DNA of 64,000 nt, taken from JALZUR01 sp965205365 (GTDB taxonomy: Bacteria > Bdellovibrionota > Bdellovibrionia > Bdellovibrionales > UBA1609). The notes below the pieces were generated by a model. The model was not told where the DNA came from, made no database searches, and worked only from the letters and a program-made list of their open reading frames with translations. Numbering within the stretch: the stretch's first letter is position 1; every line of letters begins with the position of its first letter. Below are positions 1-8,755 of this stretch, piece after piece. The DNA lies in NCBI GenBank assembly GCA_965205365.1, contig CBDBGT010000005.1, forward strand, positions 62,001-126,000, written 5' to 3'. The position numbers and the translations under genes are program-made.

Positions 1-409
1 AATCATCTTCTAAAGCAGGAGTGGTGTTGGGTTCGCTTTTAACTTCGGCATCATCTTGAGAAAATAAGTCATCAAAGGCTAACGCATCATCTTCACTAAC
101 CTTATCTATATCATCAGCCAAATCTAAGCCTGGCTCATTTTCAGCAATATTAAGATCCTCTTCTACCCCTACGACTTCACCTTCTAACTCATCTTCTAAA
201 CCTGGAATATCATCAACCAGCTGCTCTTCTCCCACAGCAGAAAGATCCTCGTCTGAGAAAAACTCATCTTCACTAAATTCCCCAGTTGCTTCAATTTCTT
301 TTATTTCAGAAATATCTAAATCATCTTCATGTCCGCTGTTTGAACTACAGCCAATAACACCAAAAACAAGTGTCATAAATACTATGTAGAAAAATCCATT
401 TTTAAACAT
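1..409 (-). CDS. Acidic lipoprotein, C-terminus beyond the window edge
   Basis: An open frame of 136 codons runs off the left edge. It starts at an ATG at 409 behind a good ribosome site, AGGAGT, five bases upstream. The N-terminus is a lipoprotein signal: a short basic start, a hydrophobic stretch and the lipobox VIGC with Cys near residue 21. The mature part is extremely acidic, with repeated Glu/Asp clusters such as SEDEFFSDED and LEDELEG, and is probably largely disordered. I do not recognise a family. It is likely anchored in the periplasm or outer membrane. It lies downstream of, and in the same orientation as, the gat-ppx-DUF192 genes but after a 130-bp gap, so it may have its own promoter. 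Confidence 0.7.
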   Translation of the reverse strand, partial: MFKNGFFYIVFMTLVFGVIGCSSNSGHEDDLDISEIKEIEATGEFSEDEFFSDEDLSAVGEEQLVDDIPGLEDELEGEVVGVEEDLNIAENEPGLDLADDIDKVSEDDALAFDDLFSQDDAEVKSEPNTTPALEDD

Positions 410-542
410 TTTTTACTCCTAAGTTTAAGAACTTTCTTTACAAAAAAATTATGTTTAGAAGTTCACCTTAACGGTAATAGTAAAGCATACTTTGTTTCAA
501 TTAAAAATATTTTTTATTCCTCTAGTCCTAAAGGCTTGATCT

Positions 543-980
543 TTAAATTCCTTTAAAGCTTGAACCTATAGTAATTTTATGTTTTTTAAACCATCCTTGT
601 GGAACCTCAAGAACATACTTTGCCGCTTTTAAACTGTAGACCCTGTCCACATTTTCTTGCCCTAGGCTTTCGGCTGGATTCATTTTTTTTATTTCAAATA
701 ACTTCTTATTAGACCCATAAAACCCAAGGCTTAAAGGCAGCAGTGTGTTTTTCATCCAAAAATATCTTACTCGACTATTTTTAAAGACAAACAACATTCC
801 CTCATATTCATCCCAATTGTTAACAAACATTAAACCCTGGGCTCTTTTCCCCACAGTATCTGCTACTGCAACTTTAATGCTTACATCTTGGACAATAATT
901 TTTTTTGTTTTAAATGAAATTTTTTTATCTACAGCCGCAAAAAGCATAGAAAAGCTACATAAAATCTTTAGCAAGACCAT
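543..980 (-). CDS. DUF192 family exported protein
   Basis: A 145-aa protein of the DUF192 family (PF02643), which are small periplasmic or extracellular proteins of unknown biochemical role. The family pattern is clear: RAQGLMFV near residue 46, then EGMLFVF, then YFWMKNTLLPLSLGF, and the C-terminal VLEVPQGWF. The first 15-16 residues (MVLLKILCSFSMLFAA) form a plausible Sec signal peptide. The start overlaps the end of the Ppx/GppA gene by 26 bases, so it is probably translationally coupled and the last gene of the gatCAB-ppx operon. Family assignment is secure; function is unknown. Confidence 0.85.
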   Translation of the reverse strand: MVLLKILCSFSMLFAAVDKKISFKTKKIIVQDVSIKVAVADTVGKRAQGLMFVNNWDEYEGMLFVFKNSRVRYFWMKNTLLPLSLGFYGSNKKLFEIKKMNPAESLGQENVDRVYSLKAAKYVLEVPQGWFKKHKITIGSSFKGI

Positions 981-1854
981 ATCTTAGCCCTCCTGTGGAA
1001 ATTTTAATACTTTCAATACCGCCCCAAGTCATTAACACCTCTAAAATCAACCCTCCAACAGGAATAACATCAGCCCGCTCTGCTTGAAGACCTGGAACCT
1101 TTCTACGCTCAGAAAGAGACATTGCCATTAAATCTTGATTAATGCGCTTTATATCTTTTATTTTCATAATGGAGTTGTTGATTGCAGGAGGGTGAAAGCC
1201 CTTTAATTCAATGGCTTTTAAAGAAGTTGGAGTTCCAGCAACAGCAACCCAAGATTTCCCTGGTGGCCGCCCCCTACCCCAAGAAACCTCTAAAGCCTTA
1301 GAAATTTGATCCCTCATTTTCTCCAAATCCTCTTTCCTTAAATCTGCCCAATCTGAAACAAACATTTCTCCAAGCCTTACACTTCCTAAAGGCAAGCTTT
1401 TTGAAAAAAACCCCCCGCCCTCTTTATAATAAGCTATTTCAGTAGAGCCACCACCAATATCCAAAAGTAAAGAACCCCCTCTTTCCTCCTCCAACATAGC
1501 TCCAGAGAAACTAAGCTCTGCCTCTTTTTCCCCTGAAATTAGTTTTATTGGAATTCCATACTCATCACCAAGGTTTTTTAATTCTAAAAAATTAGAAGCC
1601 TCTCTGGCCGCAGCTGTTGTAACTGCTTGAACACGCTCTACTAAAAATCTATCCATGGTCTCCTTAAACCTAACAAAGGCTTGTGCAGCCCTTAAAAGAC
1701 CCTCTTTTGTAAGCTTCCCTTCTTTTTGAACACCCTGCCCTATTCGAGTAATAATTGATTCATCACTTAATACCTTTAAACTTCCATTTTGCTGTTTTTC
1801 AGATATTAAACAAAAAAATGAATTGCTTCCTAAGTCTAACGCTGCTGTTTTCAA
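955..1854 (-). CDS. Ppx/GppA family phosphatase
   Basis: A 299-aa protein of the exopolyphosphatase/guanosine pentaphosphatase family, with the actin-like ATPase fold. The phosphate-1 loop is seen at the N-terminus (ALDLGSNSFF) and the second glycine-rich loop at about residue 130 (LLLDIGGGSTEIAYY). The length matches the short single-module form, which has only the catalytic domain. It would hydrolyse polyphosphate or pppGpp in the cytoplasm; the sequence alone does not separate the two. The start ATG overlaps the gatB stop in an ATGA arrangement, implying translational coupling to the amidotransferase genes. Confidence 0.9.
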   Translation of the reverse strand: MKTAALDLGSNSFFCLISEKQQNGSLKVLSDESIITRIGQGVQKEGKLTKEGLLRAAQAFVRFKETMDRFLVERVQAVTTAAAREASNFLELKNLGDEYGIPIKLISGEKEAELSFSGAMLEEERGGSLLLDIGGGSTEIAYYKEGGGFFSKSLPLGSVRLGEMFVSDWADLRKEDLEKMRDQISKALEVSWGRGRPPGKSWVAVAGTPTSLKAIELKGFHPPAINNSIMKIKDIKRINQDLMAMSLSERRKVPGLQAERADVIPVGGLILEVLMTWGGIESIKISTGGLRYGLAKDFM

Positions 1855-3281
1855 GTGTCTAAAGCCTCCTTTAAAATTTTATTAACGAGCTGAGGATTTG
1901 CCTGTCCTCTAGATTCTTTCATAATTTGGCCAACAAAAAAACCATAAAGATTGGTTTTACCCCCTTGATACTGTTTAACTTCATTAAAACTTAATGAAAG
2001 CACTTTATCCACAATAGCTTTAATCACCACAGGATCTGAAATTTGAGCCAAGCCCTTTTTCTCCACCACAGCCTTAGGATCTCCTCCATTTACCCACATT
2101 TCTTGAAAAATTTGTTTAGCAATTTTTCCAGAGATTTTGCCAGAATCAATCATTTTAATCATAGACCCTAAGGATACGGCTGTAACCTTAATATCTTTAA
2201 AGTCAATTTTATCTTCTTTTAAATTCTTTAACAATTCACCCATAATCCAGTTTGAGGCTGCCTTTGGATTTTTACAAACCTCATTTACCTCCTCAAAATA
2301 AGTGGCCATAACCTTATCTGCTGTTAAAACCAAGGCATTATACTCAGGAAGCTTGTAGTCCTCTTGAAACCTCAACGCTTTTGCCCTTGGGAGTTCTGGC
2401 ATAGAAGCTCTCACACTCTCAATAAATTCATCACTTAATACTACTGGTAACAAATCAGGGTCTGGAAAGTATCTATAATCCATAGCGTCTTCTTTTGCCC
2501 TCATTGAAAAAGTTTTATTCTTAGCTGAGTCATATAAACGCGTTTCTTGAATAACTTTTTCTCCAGACTCTAACAGTACAATTTGCCTAGAAATCTCATA
2601 CTCAATTGCTTTTTCAACAAACCTAAAAGAATTTACATTTTTAACTTCTGTTCTTGTGCCAAGCTCTTTTCTTCCAGCAGGCTTTACACTTATGTTGCAA
2701 TCACAACGCATTGAGCCTTTTTCTAGATCCCCATCACAAGCATCAAGGTACCTTAGAATTCCCCTAACGGTTCTTACGTACTCAGCTGCCTGTGCAGCTG
2801 ATGTTATGTCCGGCCTTGTTACAATTTCTAAAAGAGGCACTCCTGCCCTATTATAATCAATGAGACTATACCCACCTCTATGAGTAGATTTTCCAGCATC
2901 TTCTTCTAAATGTGCTCTCTGAAGCCTTACTTTTTTAAGCTCACCATTTAAAACAAATTCAACAAAACCGTTTTCACAAATAGGCAGATCAAATTGTGAA
3001 ATTTGATACCCTTTTGGTAAATCTGGATAAAAATAATGTTTTCTTGAAAAAACTGATTTTTTTTTAATATCACAACCAAGGGCTAAGCCTACCTTTACAC
3101 CAAGGTGCAAAGCCTTTTCATTAATAGCTGGCAAAGCTCCTGGCATGGCCAATGTCACCACTGAAATATTCTCATTGGGTCCACTTTTAAATGAGGTTGA
3201 ATCTCCTGCAAAAATTTTTGTCTGAGTTTGAAGCTGAGCATGTATCTCTAAACCTATGACAGCATCCCACTTATTTAACAT
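1851..3281 (-). CDS. gatB: Asp-tRNA(Asn)/Glu-tRNA(Gln) amidotransferase subunit B
   Basis: GatB is the kinase/tRNA-binding subunit of the GatCAB enzyme, which converts mischarged Glu-tRNA(Gln) or Asp-tRNA(Asn) to the amidated form. Family signatures are present: WDAVIGLEIHAQL at the start, FSRKHYFYPDLPKGYQISQ and RCDCNISV further in, and a C-terminal YqeY-like tail ending in ANPQLVNKILKE. I place the start at 3281 (MLNKWDAV). It has a GAGGTG ribosome site four bases upstream and overlaps the gatA stop by 11 bases; upstream in-frame codons show no family similarity. This gives 476 aa, normal for GatB. Confidence 0.96.
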   Translation of the reverse strand: MLNKWDAVIGLEIHAQLQTQTKIFAGDSTSFKSGPNENISVVTLAMPGALPAINEKALHLGVKVGLALGCDIKKKSVFSRKHYFYPDLPKGYQISQFDLPICENGFVEFVLNGELKKVRLQRAHLEEDAGKSTHRGGYSLIDYNRAGVPLLEIVTRPDITSAAQAAEYVRTVRGILRYLDACDGDLEKGSMRCDCNISVKPAGRKELGTRTEVKNVNSFRFVEKAIEYEISRQIVLLESGEKVIQETRLYDSAKNKTFSMRAKEDAMDYRYFPDPDLLPVVLSDEFIESVRASMPELPRAKALRFQEDYKLPEYNALVLTADKVMATYFEEVNEVCKNPKAASNWIMGELLKNLKEDKIDFKDIKVTAVSLGSMIKMIDSGKISGKIAKQIFQEMWVNGGDPKAVVEKKGLAQISDPVVIKAIVDKVLSLSFNEVKQYQGGKTNLYGFFVGQIMKESRGQANPQLVNKILKEALDT

Positions 3282-4755
3282 CAGGCACCTCATTATAAAA
3301 TTTAAATTCATCTTCTAAAGCTAAACCAACTTCAAAAAGCTCACTTTCTTTAAACTCGTCTGCAATTAACTGAACTCCACACGGAAGTCCTTTTTTTGTC
3401 TTTTGTATGGGCACTGTTAGACCAGGAAGACCTGCGAGGTTAACCGACACTGTGAAATAATCGTTTAAAAATTTCTTAAGTGGATCATTAAAATTTTCTT
3501 TAAATTTAAATGCTGTTGAAGCTGCAACTGGTGTAAGAATACAATCTACTTTTTTAAACGCCTCTACATAGTCTTTTTTAATTAACCTTCTTATCTGACA
3601 AGCTTTTTTATAGTATGCGTCATAGTAGCCACTAGATAAGGAAAAATTTCCAAGCAAAATTCTTCTCTTCACTTCGTTTCCAAAGCCTTCTGTACGATTT
3701 TGCCTATAAAACTCCTCTAATGAAAGACTCCCCTCTTTAGCAGCCTTTGACCTGTGCCCATACCTAACCCCATCATACCTTAAAAGATTACTCGCAGCCT
3801 CACTTGTTGCAATTAAATAGTATGCTGAGACTCCATGTTTAACTAAAGGAAGAGACACCTCAACAATTTGAGCTCCTCTTTTTTTAAGAGCTTTTAAAGT
3901 TTTTTTATTTGTCTCTTCAACAGCTGAATCCACTTCATATTCTAGGTACTCTTTTACAAGGCCAATTTTTTTTCCACTTAAGACACCATTAAATTTTTTA
4001 GAGTCTTTAACCCAATAGGGCACTTTAGTTGATGCAGTAGTATTGTCAAAATCATCTTTTCCCGAAAGCACTTGGACTGTTTTAAAGGAGTCTTCAACTT
4101 TTAATGAAAAAACTCCCGTCTGATCCAAGCTTGAGGCAAACGCTATAACCCCATACCTACTCACTCTCCCATAAGTAGGCTTCAAACCCACCGTTCCACA
4201 AAAATGCGCAGGCTGCCTAACAGACCCCCCAGTATCTGTTCCCAAAGAACAAAGTGCTGTTCTTGCTGCAACGCTTACAGCAGATCCACCAGATGACCCA
4301 CCTGGAACATAGTCTTTATTCCATGGATTTAAAACCGGCCCAAAATATGAGGTCTCATTAGATGAGCCCATGGCAAACTCATCTTGATTCACTTTACCAA
4401 GAATTATAGCTCCAGAATTCTTTAATTTTTTAATAACCGTGGCATCATAGGGGGGAATAAAGCCTGCCAGCATCTTTGAGCCTGCTGTAGTTTTTAAGTT
4501 TTTCGTACAAAACATATCTTTAATGGAAAAAGGCACACCATCTAAAAAACTAAGCTTTTCACCTTTTTTAACCTTAACATCGGTTTTCATTGCTACACAA
4601 AAAGCTTCATCTTGATTTAAGGATATGTAGCTATTTAGGTCTTTTATGGCCTCAATCCTTTTAAAACAATTTTGAACAACTTCCACTGCTGTAACAGAGC
4701 CTTTCTTTAAGGCATCATGATAATCTTTAATTGAAGTGAATTTAAAATCCAGCAT
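3271..4755 (-). CDS. gatA: Asp-tRNA(Asn)/Glu-tRNA(Gln) amidotransferase subunit A
   Basis: GatA is the glutaminase subunit, an amidase-signature enzyme that releases ammonia from glutamine for GatB. The Ser-cisSer-Lys triad context is visible: Lys in the PFSIKDMF segment, the Gly/Ser-rich block PGGSSGGSAVSVAA and the catalytic Ser in LGTDTGGSVRQPA. The start at 4755 (MLDFKFTSI) is one base after the gatC stop and preceded by AGGTGG inside gatC. It yields 494 aa, close to the family norm. A longer open frame reaching into gatC is an overlap shadow. It is in one operon with gatC upstream and gatB downstream. Confidence 0.96.
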   Translation of the reverse strand: MLDFKFTSIKDYHDALKKGSVTAVEVVQNCFKRIEAIKDLNSYISLNQDEAFCVAMKTDVKVKKGEKLSFLDGVPFSIKDMFCTKNLKTTAGSKMLAGFIPPYDATVIKKLKNSGAIILGKVNQDEFAMGSSNETSYFGPVLNPWNKDYVPGGSSGGSAVSVAARTALCSLGTDTGGSVRQPAHFCGTVGLKPTYGRVSRYGVIAFASSLDQTGVFSLKVEDSFKTVQVLSGKDDFDNTTASTKVPYWVKDSKKFNGVLSGKKIGLVKEYLEYEVDSAVEETNKKTLKALKKRGAQIVEVSLPLVKHGVSAYYLIATSEAASNLLRYDGVRYGHRSKAAKEGSLSLEEFYRQNRTEGFGNEVKRRILLGNFSLSSGYYDAYYKKACQIRRLIKKDYVEAFKKVDCILTPVAASTAFKFKENFNDPLKKFLNDYFTVSVNLAGLPGLTVPIQKTKKGLPCGVQLIADEFKESELFEVGLALEDEFKFYNEVPDVK

Positions 4756-4756
4756 T

Positions 4757-5044
4757 CTACACCACCTGTGGCACTTTAAGTTGACCCTCCATTGTTTCAA
4801 CAAGAGCATTAAGCATTGAATCCAGAGTCTCCTCCACAGCAATCTCATCAACACGCCATAGATTTTCCATATCTATGGGTGTGTACAAAGGCTGTACACC
4901 TTCTGTATCAATTCTTTCAAGCTCCTTAAAGTGTTCTAATATTTTAGACATCTCTTTAAAAGTTCTTCTCTCTTCTTCTTGAGTAAGAAGAAAATTAGAT
5001 AGTTTCGCTACTTTTTTTATTACTTTTGTATCAATCATACTCAT
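4757..5044 (-). CDS. gatC: Asp-tRNA(Asn)/Glu-tRNA(Gln) amidotransferase subunit C
   Basis: A 95-aa GatC subunit, the small belt-like protein that holds GatA and GatB together. Family features are the N-terminal VKKVAKLSNF-type helix, the EMSKILEHFKELERIDTEGV segment and the proline-containing stretch after VQPLYTP. It is the first gene of the operon. Two Met codons compete as the start (5044 and 5038); neither has a strong ribosome site. The 226-bp gap to the divergent gene at 5271 should hold the promoters for both; I see no convincing consensus boxes in it. Confidence 0.92.
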   Translation of the reverse strand: MSMIDTKVIKKVAKLSNFLLTQEEERRTFKEMSKILEHFKELERIDTEGVQPLYTPIDMENLWRVDEIAVEETLDSMLNALVETMEGQLKVPQVV

Positions 5045-5270
5045 GATTTAAGCACTGGTTCATAGGCCGTCAAGCTTTAAAGAAGACAATCTAACTTGTT
5101 CCCCCCTTACAAAACCTAAATTTAAGCCCTCAACCACAACTAAAACCCCTTATCCAGAATTCTTTTAAAAACCCCTTTTAAACATATACTTTAACCCAAA
5201 GTGTGCTAAAAAACATATGTTTTACAAGTCCCCTATTTATAATCACCCCTCACCTTATTTTAAATAAATT

Positions 5271-7118
5271 ATGAAAAAGCTTATAATTAAAAACCTTATT
5301 GTTTTATCTACGCTAATTTTCACAAGCGCCATACTAAGACTTATTTTTTACTTCTCATTAAGAAATCAATTTAAGAATGTAGATTTTTTAACTATTTTAA
5401 ATTCATTTATTCATGGGATGCGTTTTGATTTAAGCGCTATCTTATATTTAAACACCTTATTCTTTTTATTAATATGTGTAGAGAAAATTAGACTAAGTCA
5501 CTTCACAGCAATTCTTTTTGCGCTCATCAATTCTTTATACGTGGCTTTAAATCTATCAGATATTTATTTTTATTTAGCATATGGAAAGAAAGTGGGCAGG
5601 TCTTTTCTTACTGCAATTTTAGGTACTAAAGGTGAGATTTTGTACTCAATGCTTAGATTCTATGGGGTCATTATTCTAGCCTTATTTTTTAGTTTTATTC
5701 TTTTTTACTTCTTTCAAAAAACTATTTTTTCAAAATATAAAACTAATTTTACTTCTAAAAAATATATAATTTATTTAAGTTTAGTAATACTACTTTCTCT
5801 TTTAGGCATCAGAGGGGGCTTGCAGAAAAGAGTTTTAAGCCCCCAACACACCATGCTTTATGCCAAAGGGTTTACTGCTGTAGAGCATATGACTTCAAAC
5901 ACAGTTCACAATTTAATTAGAGAGAAAAAAAGTCATTATTTTCATAAGAACTTTGAATCTAAAAGCCTTATTGATGATACTTTTTCAAACGTGAATTTTT
6001 CTTCATTAGATTTAGTTAAAAAACCTAAAAATGTATTGTTTATTTTTGTGGAAAGCCTTTCAGCTTATTTCACTGAAAAAAAAGATTTTTTAAATGACCA
6101 AAGAAACAAAGAGAAAAAAGACTACATATTTACAAAAAACCTCTATGCCACAGGAGAGTTGTCTTTAGACGCTCTAGCATCGGTACTTTTTGGAGTTCCC
6201 TCATATTTTAACCTTCATATATTTAATTCAAAGTATACGCAAAATAAATGGATAGGGCTTTCAACAGTGTTAAAGGAAAAAGGATTTTCAAGCTTTTTTA
6301 TTCATGGAGCTACAAAAGGAGTACAGTTTTTTGATATTATAGCAAGTGCATCTGGTGTAGACGACTTTTACTCAATAAAAGATGGCTACAGTGCTCCAAA
6401 AAATATGCTTGCTCCATGGGGTGTTCATGATGAATTCTTGTATAAGAAAAGTAAGAAGATTATATCTAAATATAAAAAACCTTTTGTAGGCTCTATTTTT
6501 ACAACCTCTTCACACACACCATTTAAAGGAACCCCCAACAATGTCAATGGAAAAGGTAGTCTAGAGGCTGATTATTTTGCATCAATTTCATACGCAAATA
6601 AAGCTTTAGAATCATTTTTTAAATCTATAAAGAATGAGAGCTGGTTTAAAGAAACTCTTTTTATAATCACTGGCGATCACAGCCCTCCAATCTTAACAGA
6701 CTGGAACATAAACCCTAAATATGCTTCAAGACTCCCACTGCTCATGTATTTTCCAGAATCTAGGATTGGTGAACTTACATACAATAAAAGAGCACAGCAC
6801 ATAGATTTGCCTTTAACAGTATTTCAGCTTTTAAATGTGAGGCCTAAACACTGGTCTCCCTTTGGGAGAAGCATCTTTGAAAAACGAGAAGCTGGGGAGT
6901 TGTTTTTTACAAATAATAAGACTATTAATTTAATCACTCAAAGCGGTATTTTAAAAACCTCAACAAACAACAGTAATAAAAAAGACACGATATTTTCTTT
7001 TAATGAAGCCAATAAACCCCTTCATGAATTAAATTGGGATAAAGAGCTTAAAAAAACCACCAACATCATTAAAGACTATGTGTACCGTTTAAAACATAAT
7101 CAATTTTATAAAAATTAA
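5271..7118 (+). CDS. LtaS/MdoB-like membrane phosphoglycerol/phosphoethanolamine transferase family protein
   Basis: A 615-aa membrane protein with about five transmembrane segments in the first ~190 residues and then an extracytoplasmic alkaline-phosphatase/sulfatase-fold domain. In that domain VLFIFVESLSAYF gives the first metal ligand (Glu), SSHTPFK the conserved His region and FIITGDHSPP the Asp-His metal ligands. The architecture matches lipoteichoic-acid-synthase-like and OpgB/MdoB proteins, which move polar head groups onto envelope glycans or lipids. The position where these enzymes carry the Thr nucleophile (SxGTRT-like) reads GELSLDAL here, so Ser may replace Thr. It is transcribed alone, divergent from gatC, and IS debris starts 53 bp downstream. 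Confidence 0.82.
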   Translation: MKKLIIKNLIVLSTLIFTSAILRLIFYFSLRNQFKNVDFLTILNSFIHGMRFDLSAILYLNTLFFLLICVEKIRLSHFTAILFALINSLYVALNLSDIYFYLAYGKKVGRSFLTAILGTKGEILYSMLRFYGVIILALFFSFILFYFFQKTIFSKYKTNFTSKKYIIYLSLVILLSLLGIRGGLQKRVLSPQHTMLYAKGFTAVEHMTSNTVHNLIREKKSHYFHKNFESKSLIDDTFSNVNFSSLDLVKKPKNVLFIFVESLSAYFTEKKDFLNDQRNKEKKDYIFTKNLYATGELSLDALASVLFGVPSYFNLHIFNSKYTQNKWIGLSTVLKEKGFSSFFIHGATKGVQFFDIIASASGVDDFYSIKDGYSAPKNMLAPWGVHDEFLYKKSKKIISKYKKPFVGSIFTTSSHTPFKGTPNNVNGKGSLEADYFASISYANKALESFFKSIKNESWFKETLFIITGDHSPPILTDWNINPKYASRLPLLMYFPESRIGELTYNKRAQHIDLPLTVFQLLNVRPKHWSPFGRSIFEKREAGELFFTNNKTINLITQSGILKTSTNNSNKKDTIFSFNEANKPLHELNWDKELKKTTNIIKDYVYRLKHNQFYKN

Positions 7119-7171
7119 TTGTAAAGCTTCACACCATTTCATTTTGATATTACGTAAGCGCCCTAAAACAA

Positions 7172-7555
7172 CTGACTTTTACCCACAAATAGGTCTAGGT
7201 TTTATAATTTTAAAATCAAAATAATATTAAACTCCAAATTGATTTTAAGAATTGGAGTTTTTGTGAATATTAAAAATGAATTTAAAAATCCTCAACTTGG
7301 TGATAAAGGACTTAACCACAGACTTGAATACCTTGCTGAGGCTTTCAGTAAAAATAATGGTGAGTCTATCTCTTTTTCATGCCAAGATTGGAAATCTTCT
7401 AAGGCGGCTTATAGATTCTTTGATAATGACAACTTTCAGGCTGAAGAAATTCTCAAACCTCACATAAAACAAACGCTCAACAGAATGAATGCTCTAGATG
7501 AAAATGATATGTCTTTAATTTTACATGACTCAAGTGAAATAACTTTCTCAAATAC
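7172..7555 (+). mobile_element. 5' fragment of an IS4-family (IS50-like) element
   Basis: The fragment begins with the terminal repeat CTGACTTTTACCCACAAAT, identical to both ends of the full element at 8813-12008. It carries the GTG start (7263) and first ~95 codons of the transposase: GDKGLNHRLEYLAEAF, then FSCQDWKSSKAAYRFFDND, then HDSSE. This is the Tn5-type N-terminal DNA-binding domain. Similarity to the other copy stops soon after the HDSSE motif, and the frame continues into unrelated GC-rich DNA. The 3' four-fifths of the element is therefore deleted. Confidence 0.85.
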
Positions 7556-7895
7556 GGGCCATGAACTTGTATTTGAGCGTGCTGAATTTAACAAAAATCT
7601 CTTTCTTTTTTTCATAGCGTTCAAAGACAATGAATCCCCTGTCGAGCAATTGCCTTTCTGCGTCGGTTTCGTGAGGGGCGCGTTCTCTAGTACTTCCTTC
7701 AGTGCTGCTGGAGAATGGGCTTCTTATAAAGGCAATTGCATCTTTGATTTCGAAGTATGCCGCCAGAGTTTCTTCGGCAAGTTCTATTTTCCGCTTACCA
7801 ATGAACTCTCGCTTCCACGCTCCAACGCCAGTAATAATTGCCCAGCATGCAGCTACAACTGAAACAACCTGGGCAATTGTTGCTAATTCGATCAT
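7548..7895 (-). pseudogene. Foreign membrane-anchored protein gene, 3' end replaced by IS debris
   Basis: The reading frame gives an N-terminal hydrophobic anchor (IAQVVSVVAACWAIITGVGAW) followed by a charged segment including KRKIELAEETLAAYFEIKDAI and FIVFERYEKKKEIF. I recall similar ~150-200-aa single-anchor proteins in proteobacteria, so this is probably the N-terminal two-thirds of one. The visible frame stops at 7548 just where it meets the IS4 fragment. Its base composition is clearly richer in G+C than the neighbours, which suggests transfer. The start ATG at 7895 has GGAGC seven bases upstream. It is the last gene of the HigBA transcription unit. Confidence 0.6.
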
Positions 7896-7907
7896 TCATG
7901 CTCCATA

Positions 7908-8048
7908 TTACGATTGGTAACTTATAAACCCCTTTTTGTGTGAGTTTGAAGCCTTTTCAGCCATTTTTTTTACAGAAAATCCATTTTGTATAAGAGCTAA
8001 AAATGCCAATATGATTAGTCCCTTCATTAAATCGTTTAACAGAGTCAT
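7908..8048 (-). CDS. 46-aa small membrane protein in the HigBA operon
   Basis: A short gene starting at ATG 8048 directly behind a perfect ribosome site (AGGAGG, seven bases upstream) and ending at TAA 7908. The product has one hydrophobic helix, residues about 8-24 (MKGLIILAFLALIQNGF), and a basic C-terminal tail. It begins 15 bp after the antitoxin stop and ends 12 bp before the next start, so all four genes appear co-transcribed. No family is recognised. The tight packing and strong ribosome site are the main evidence that it is real. Confidence 0.6.
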   Translation of the reverse strand: MTLLNDLMKGLIILAFLALIQNGFSVKKMAEKASNSHKKGFISYQS

Positions 8049-8063
8049 ATTTACCTCCTAATT

Positions 8064-8366
8064 TTAGGCTGATTCCAGCTTTACGTTATATTTTAATCCA
8101 TTATTTTTTAAGCTATCCCTGAGAGCTAGTTCAATTAAACACTTCTCTGAATAATCTAAATTTTTAGCAATTTGAGCAACCCTTTTGGGGGTTGGGATGC
8201 GTTTTCCAGTCTCAAGATCGTACAAGCTAGCTCTAGACATACCTAGCTTTTTTGCATATTTCTCTAAACTTATCTCATCGCACTCCCTAAAGTTTTTTAG
8301 AGTATCTCCAAAGGTCATTGGGCCTAATTCTTTTTCCCACTTTTTTAATAATCTATTAATATTCAT
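8064..8366 (-). CDS. higA: HigA-type antitoxin, XRE-family helix-turn-helix
   Basis: A 100-aa protein with a Cro/C1-type HTH: ISLEKYAKKLGMSRASLYDLETGKRIPTPKRVAQIAKNL, at about residues 33-70 (listed as overlapping motifs ISLEKYAKKLGMSRASLYDL and ETGKRIPTPKRVAQ). It is encoded just after, and overlapping by 11 bases, a RelE/HigB-like toxin. Toxin first then HTH antitoxin is the typical higBA order. The ATG at 8366 has GGAGGT seven bases upstream. It would neutralise the toxin and repress the operon through the palindrome at 8648-8670. Confidence 0.85.
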   Translation of the reverse strand: MNINRLLKKWEKELGPMTFGDTLKNFRECDEISLEKYAKKLGMSRASLYDLETGKRIPTPKRVAQIAKNLDYSEKCLIELALRDSLKNNGLKYNVKLESA

Positions 8367-8631
8367 GTTTATTTACCTCCAAAATATGAATATGGACATT
8401 TTGGTCTATAGCCTCATAAATAAGACGATAAGCCTTATTGAGCCTAATTGACCTTTGCCCCTTTCTTTTGCCTTTCAGGGCTTCATCCCCATAGGTTCTA
8501 AGTTTCATTGCCTTACTTATACCCTCTTCGGTTACTGCAAATATCCAACCTCTGACCCTTTTTTTTATGCGTAGAGGCATTTTTTCTATCTGTTTTTCAA
8601 AAAGGTGACTGTATGTAATCTTTATTTTCAC
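8356..8631 (-). CDS. higB: HigB/RelE-like toxin
   Basis: A 91-aa basic protein of the RelE/ParE superfamily, HigB-like. It includes HLFEKQIEKMPLRIKKRVRGW, the central LRTYGDEALKGKRKGQRSIRLN basic block (listed as LRTYGDEALKG and KRKGQRSIRL) and AYRLIYEAIDQNVHIHILEV at the C-terminus, the usual final strands of the RNase fold. It would be a ribosome-dependent mRNA interferase. I set the start at GTG 8631, eight bases after AAGGAGG (8640-8646). A longer frame from a TTG at 8658 would begin inside the promoter/operator and is unlikely. Confidence 0.83.
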   Translation of the reverse strand: MKIKITYSHLFEKQIEKMPLRIKKRVRGWIFAVTEEGISKAMKLRTYGDEALKGKRKGQRSIRLNKAYRLIYEAIDQNVHIHILEVNKHEY

Positions 8632-8646
8632 CTTAATTTCCTCCTT

Positions 8647-8675
8647 ATTGTAGGTCAAAATGACCTACAAGTCAA
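8647..8675 (-). promoter_or_regulatory. higBA promoter with overlapping palindromic operator
   Basis: On the minus strand a near-consensus sigma-70 promoter is visible: TTGACT (8670-8675), a 17-bp spacer and TACAAT (8647-8652). A perfect 10-bp inverted repeat with a 3-bp centre (8648-8670; arms TTGTAGGTCA) covers the spacer and the -10 box. This is where an XRE antitoxin would bind to repress its own operon. Transcription would start only about 10 bases before the toxin GTG, so the leader is very short. Confidence 0.75.
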
Positions 8676-8755
8676 GTAAAGAAGAGCAACTCAAAAATCT
8701 AAAAAAAATACTTAGCTAATCTCGTAAAATAACAATTTTTAAATAAGGAGTGTAT

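Noticed and set aside
7239..7862. 207-codon plus-strand frame as one gene
   Set aside because: Only the first ~105 codons are transposase-like; the rest is antisense to a GC-rich membrane-protein gene, so the frame is a chance fusion across a junction.
8631..8658. TTG start for the toxin at 8658
   Set aside because: That codon lies inside the promoter/operator; GTG 8631 has AAGGAGG at the right distance.
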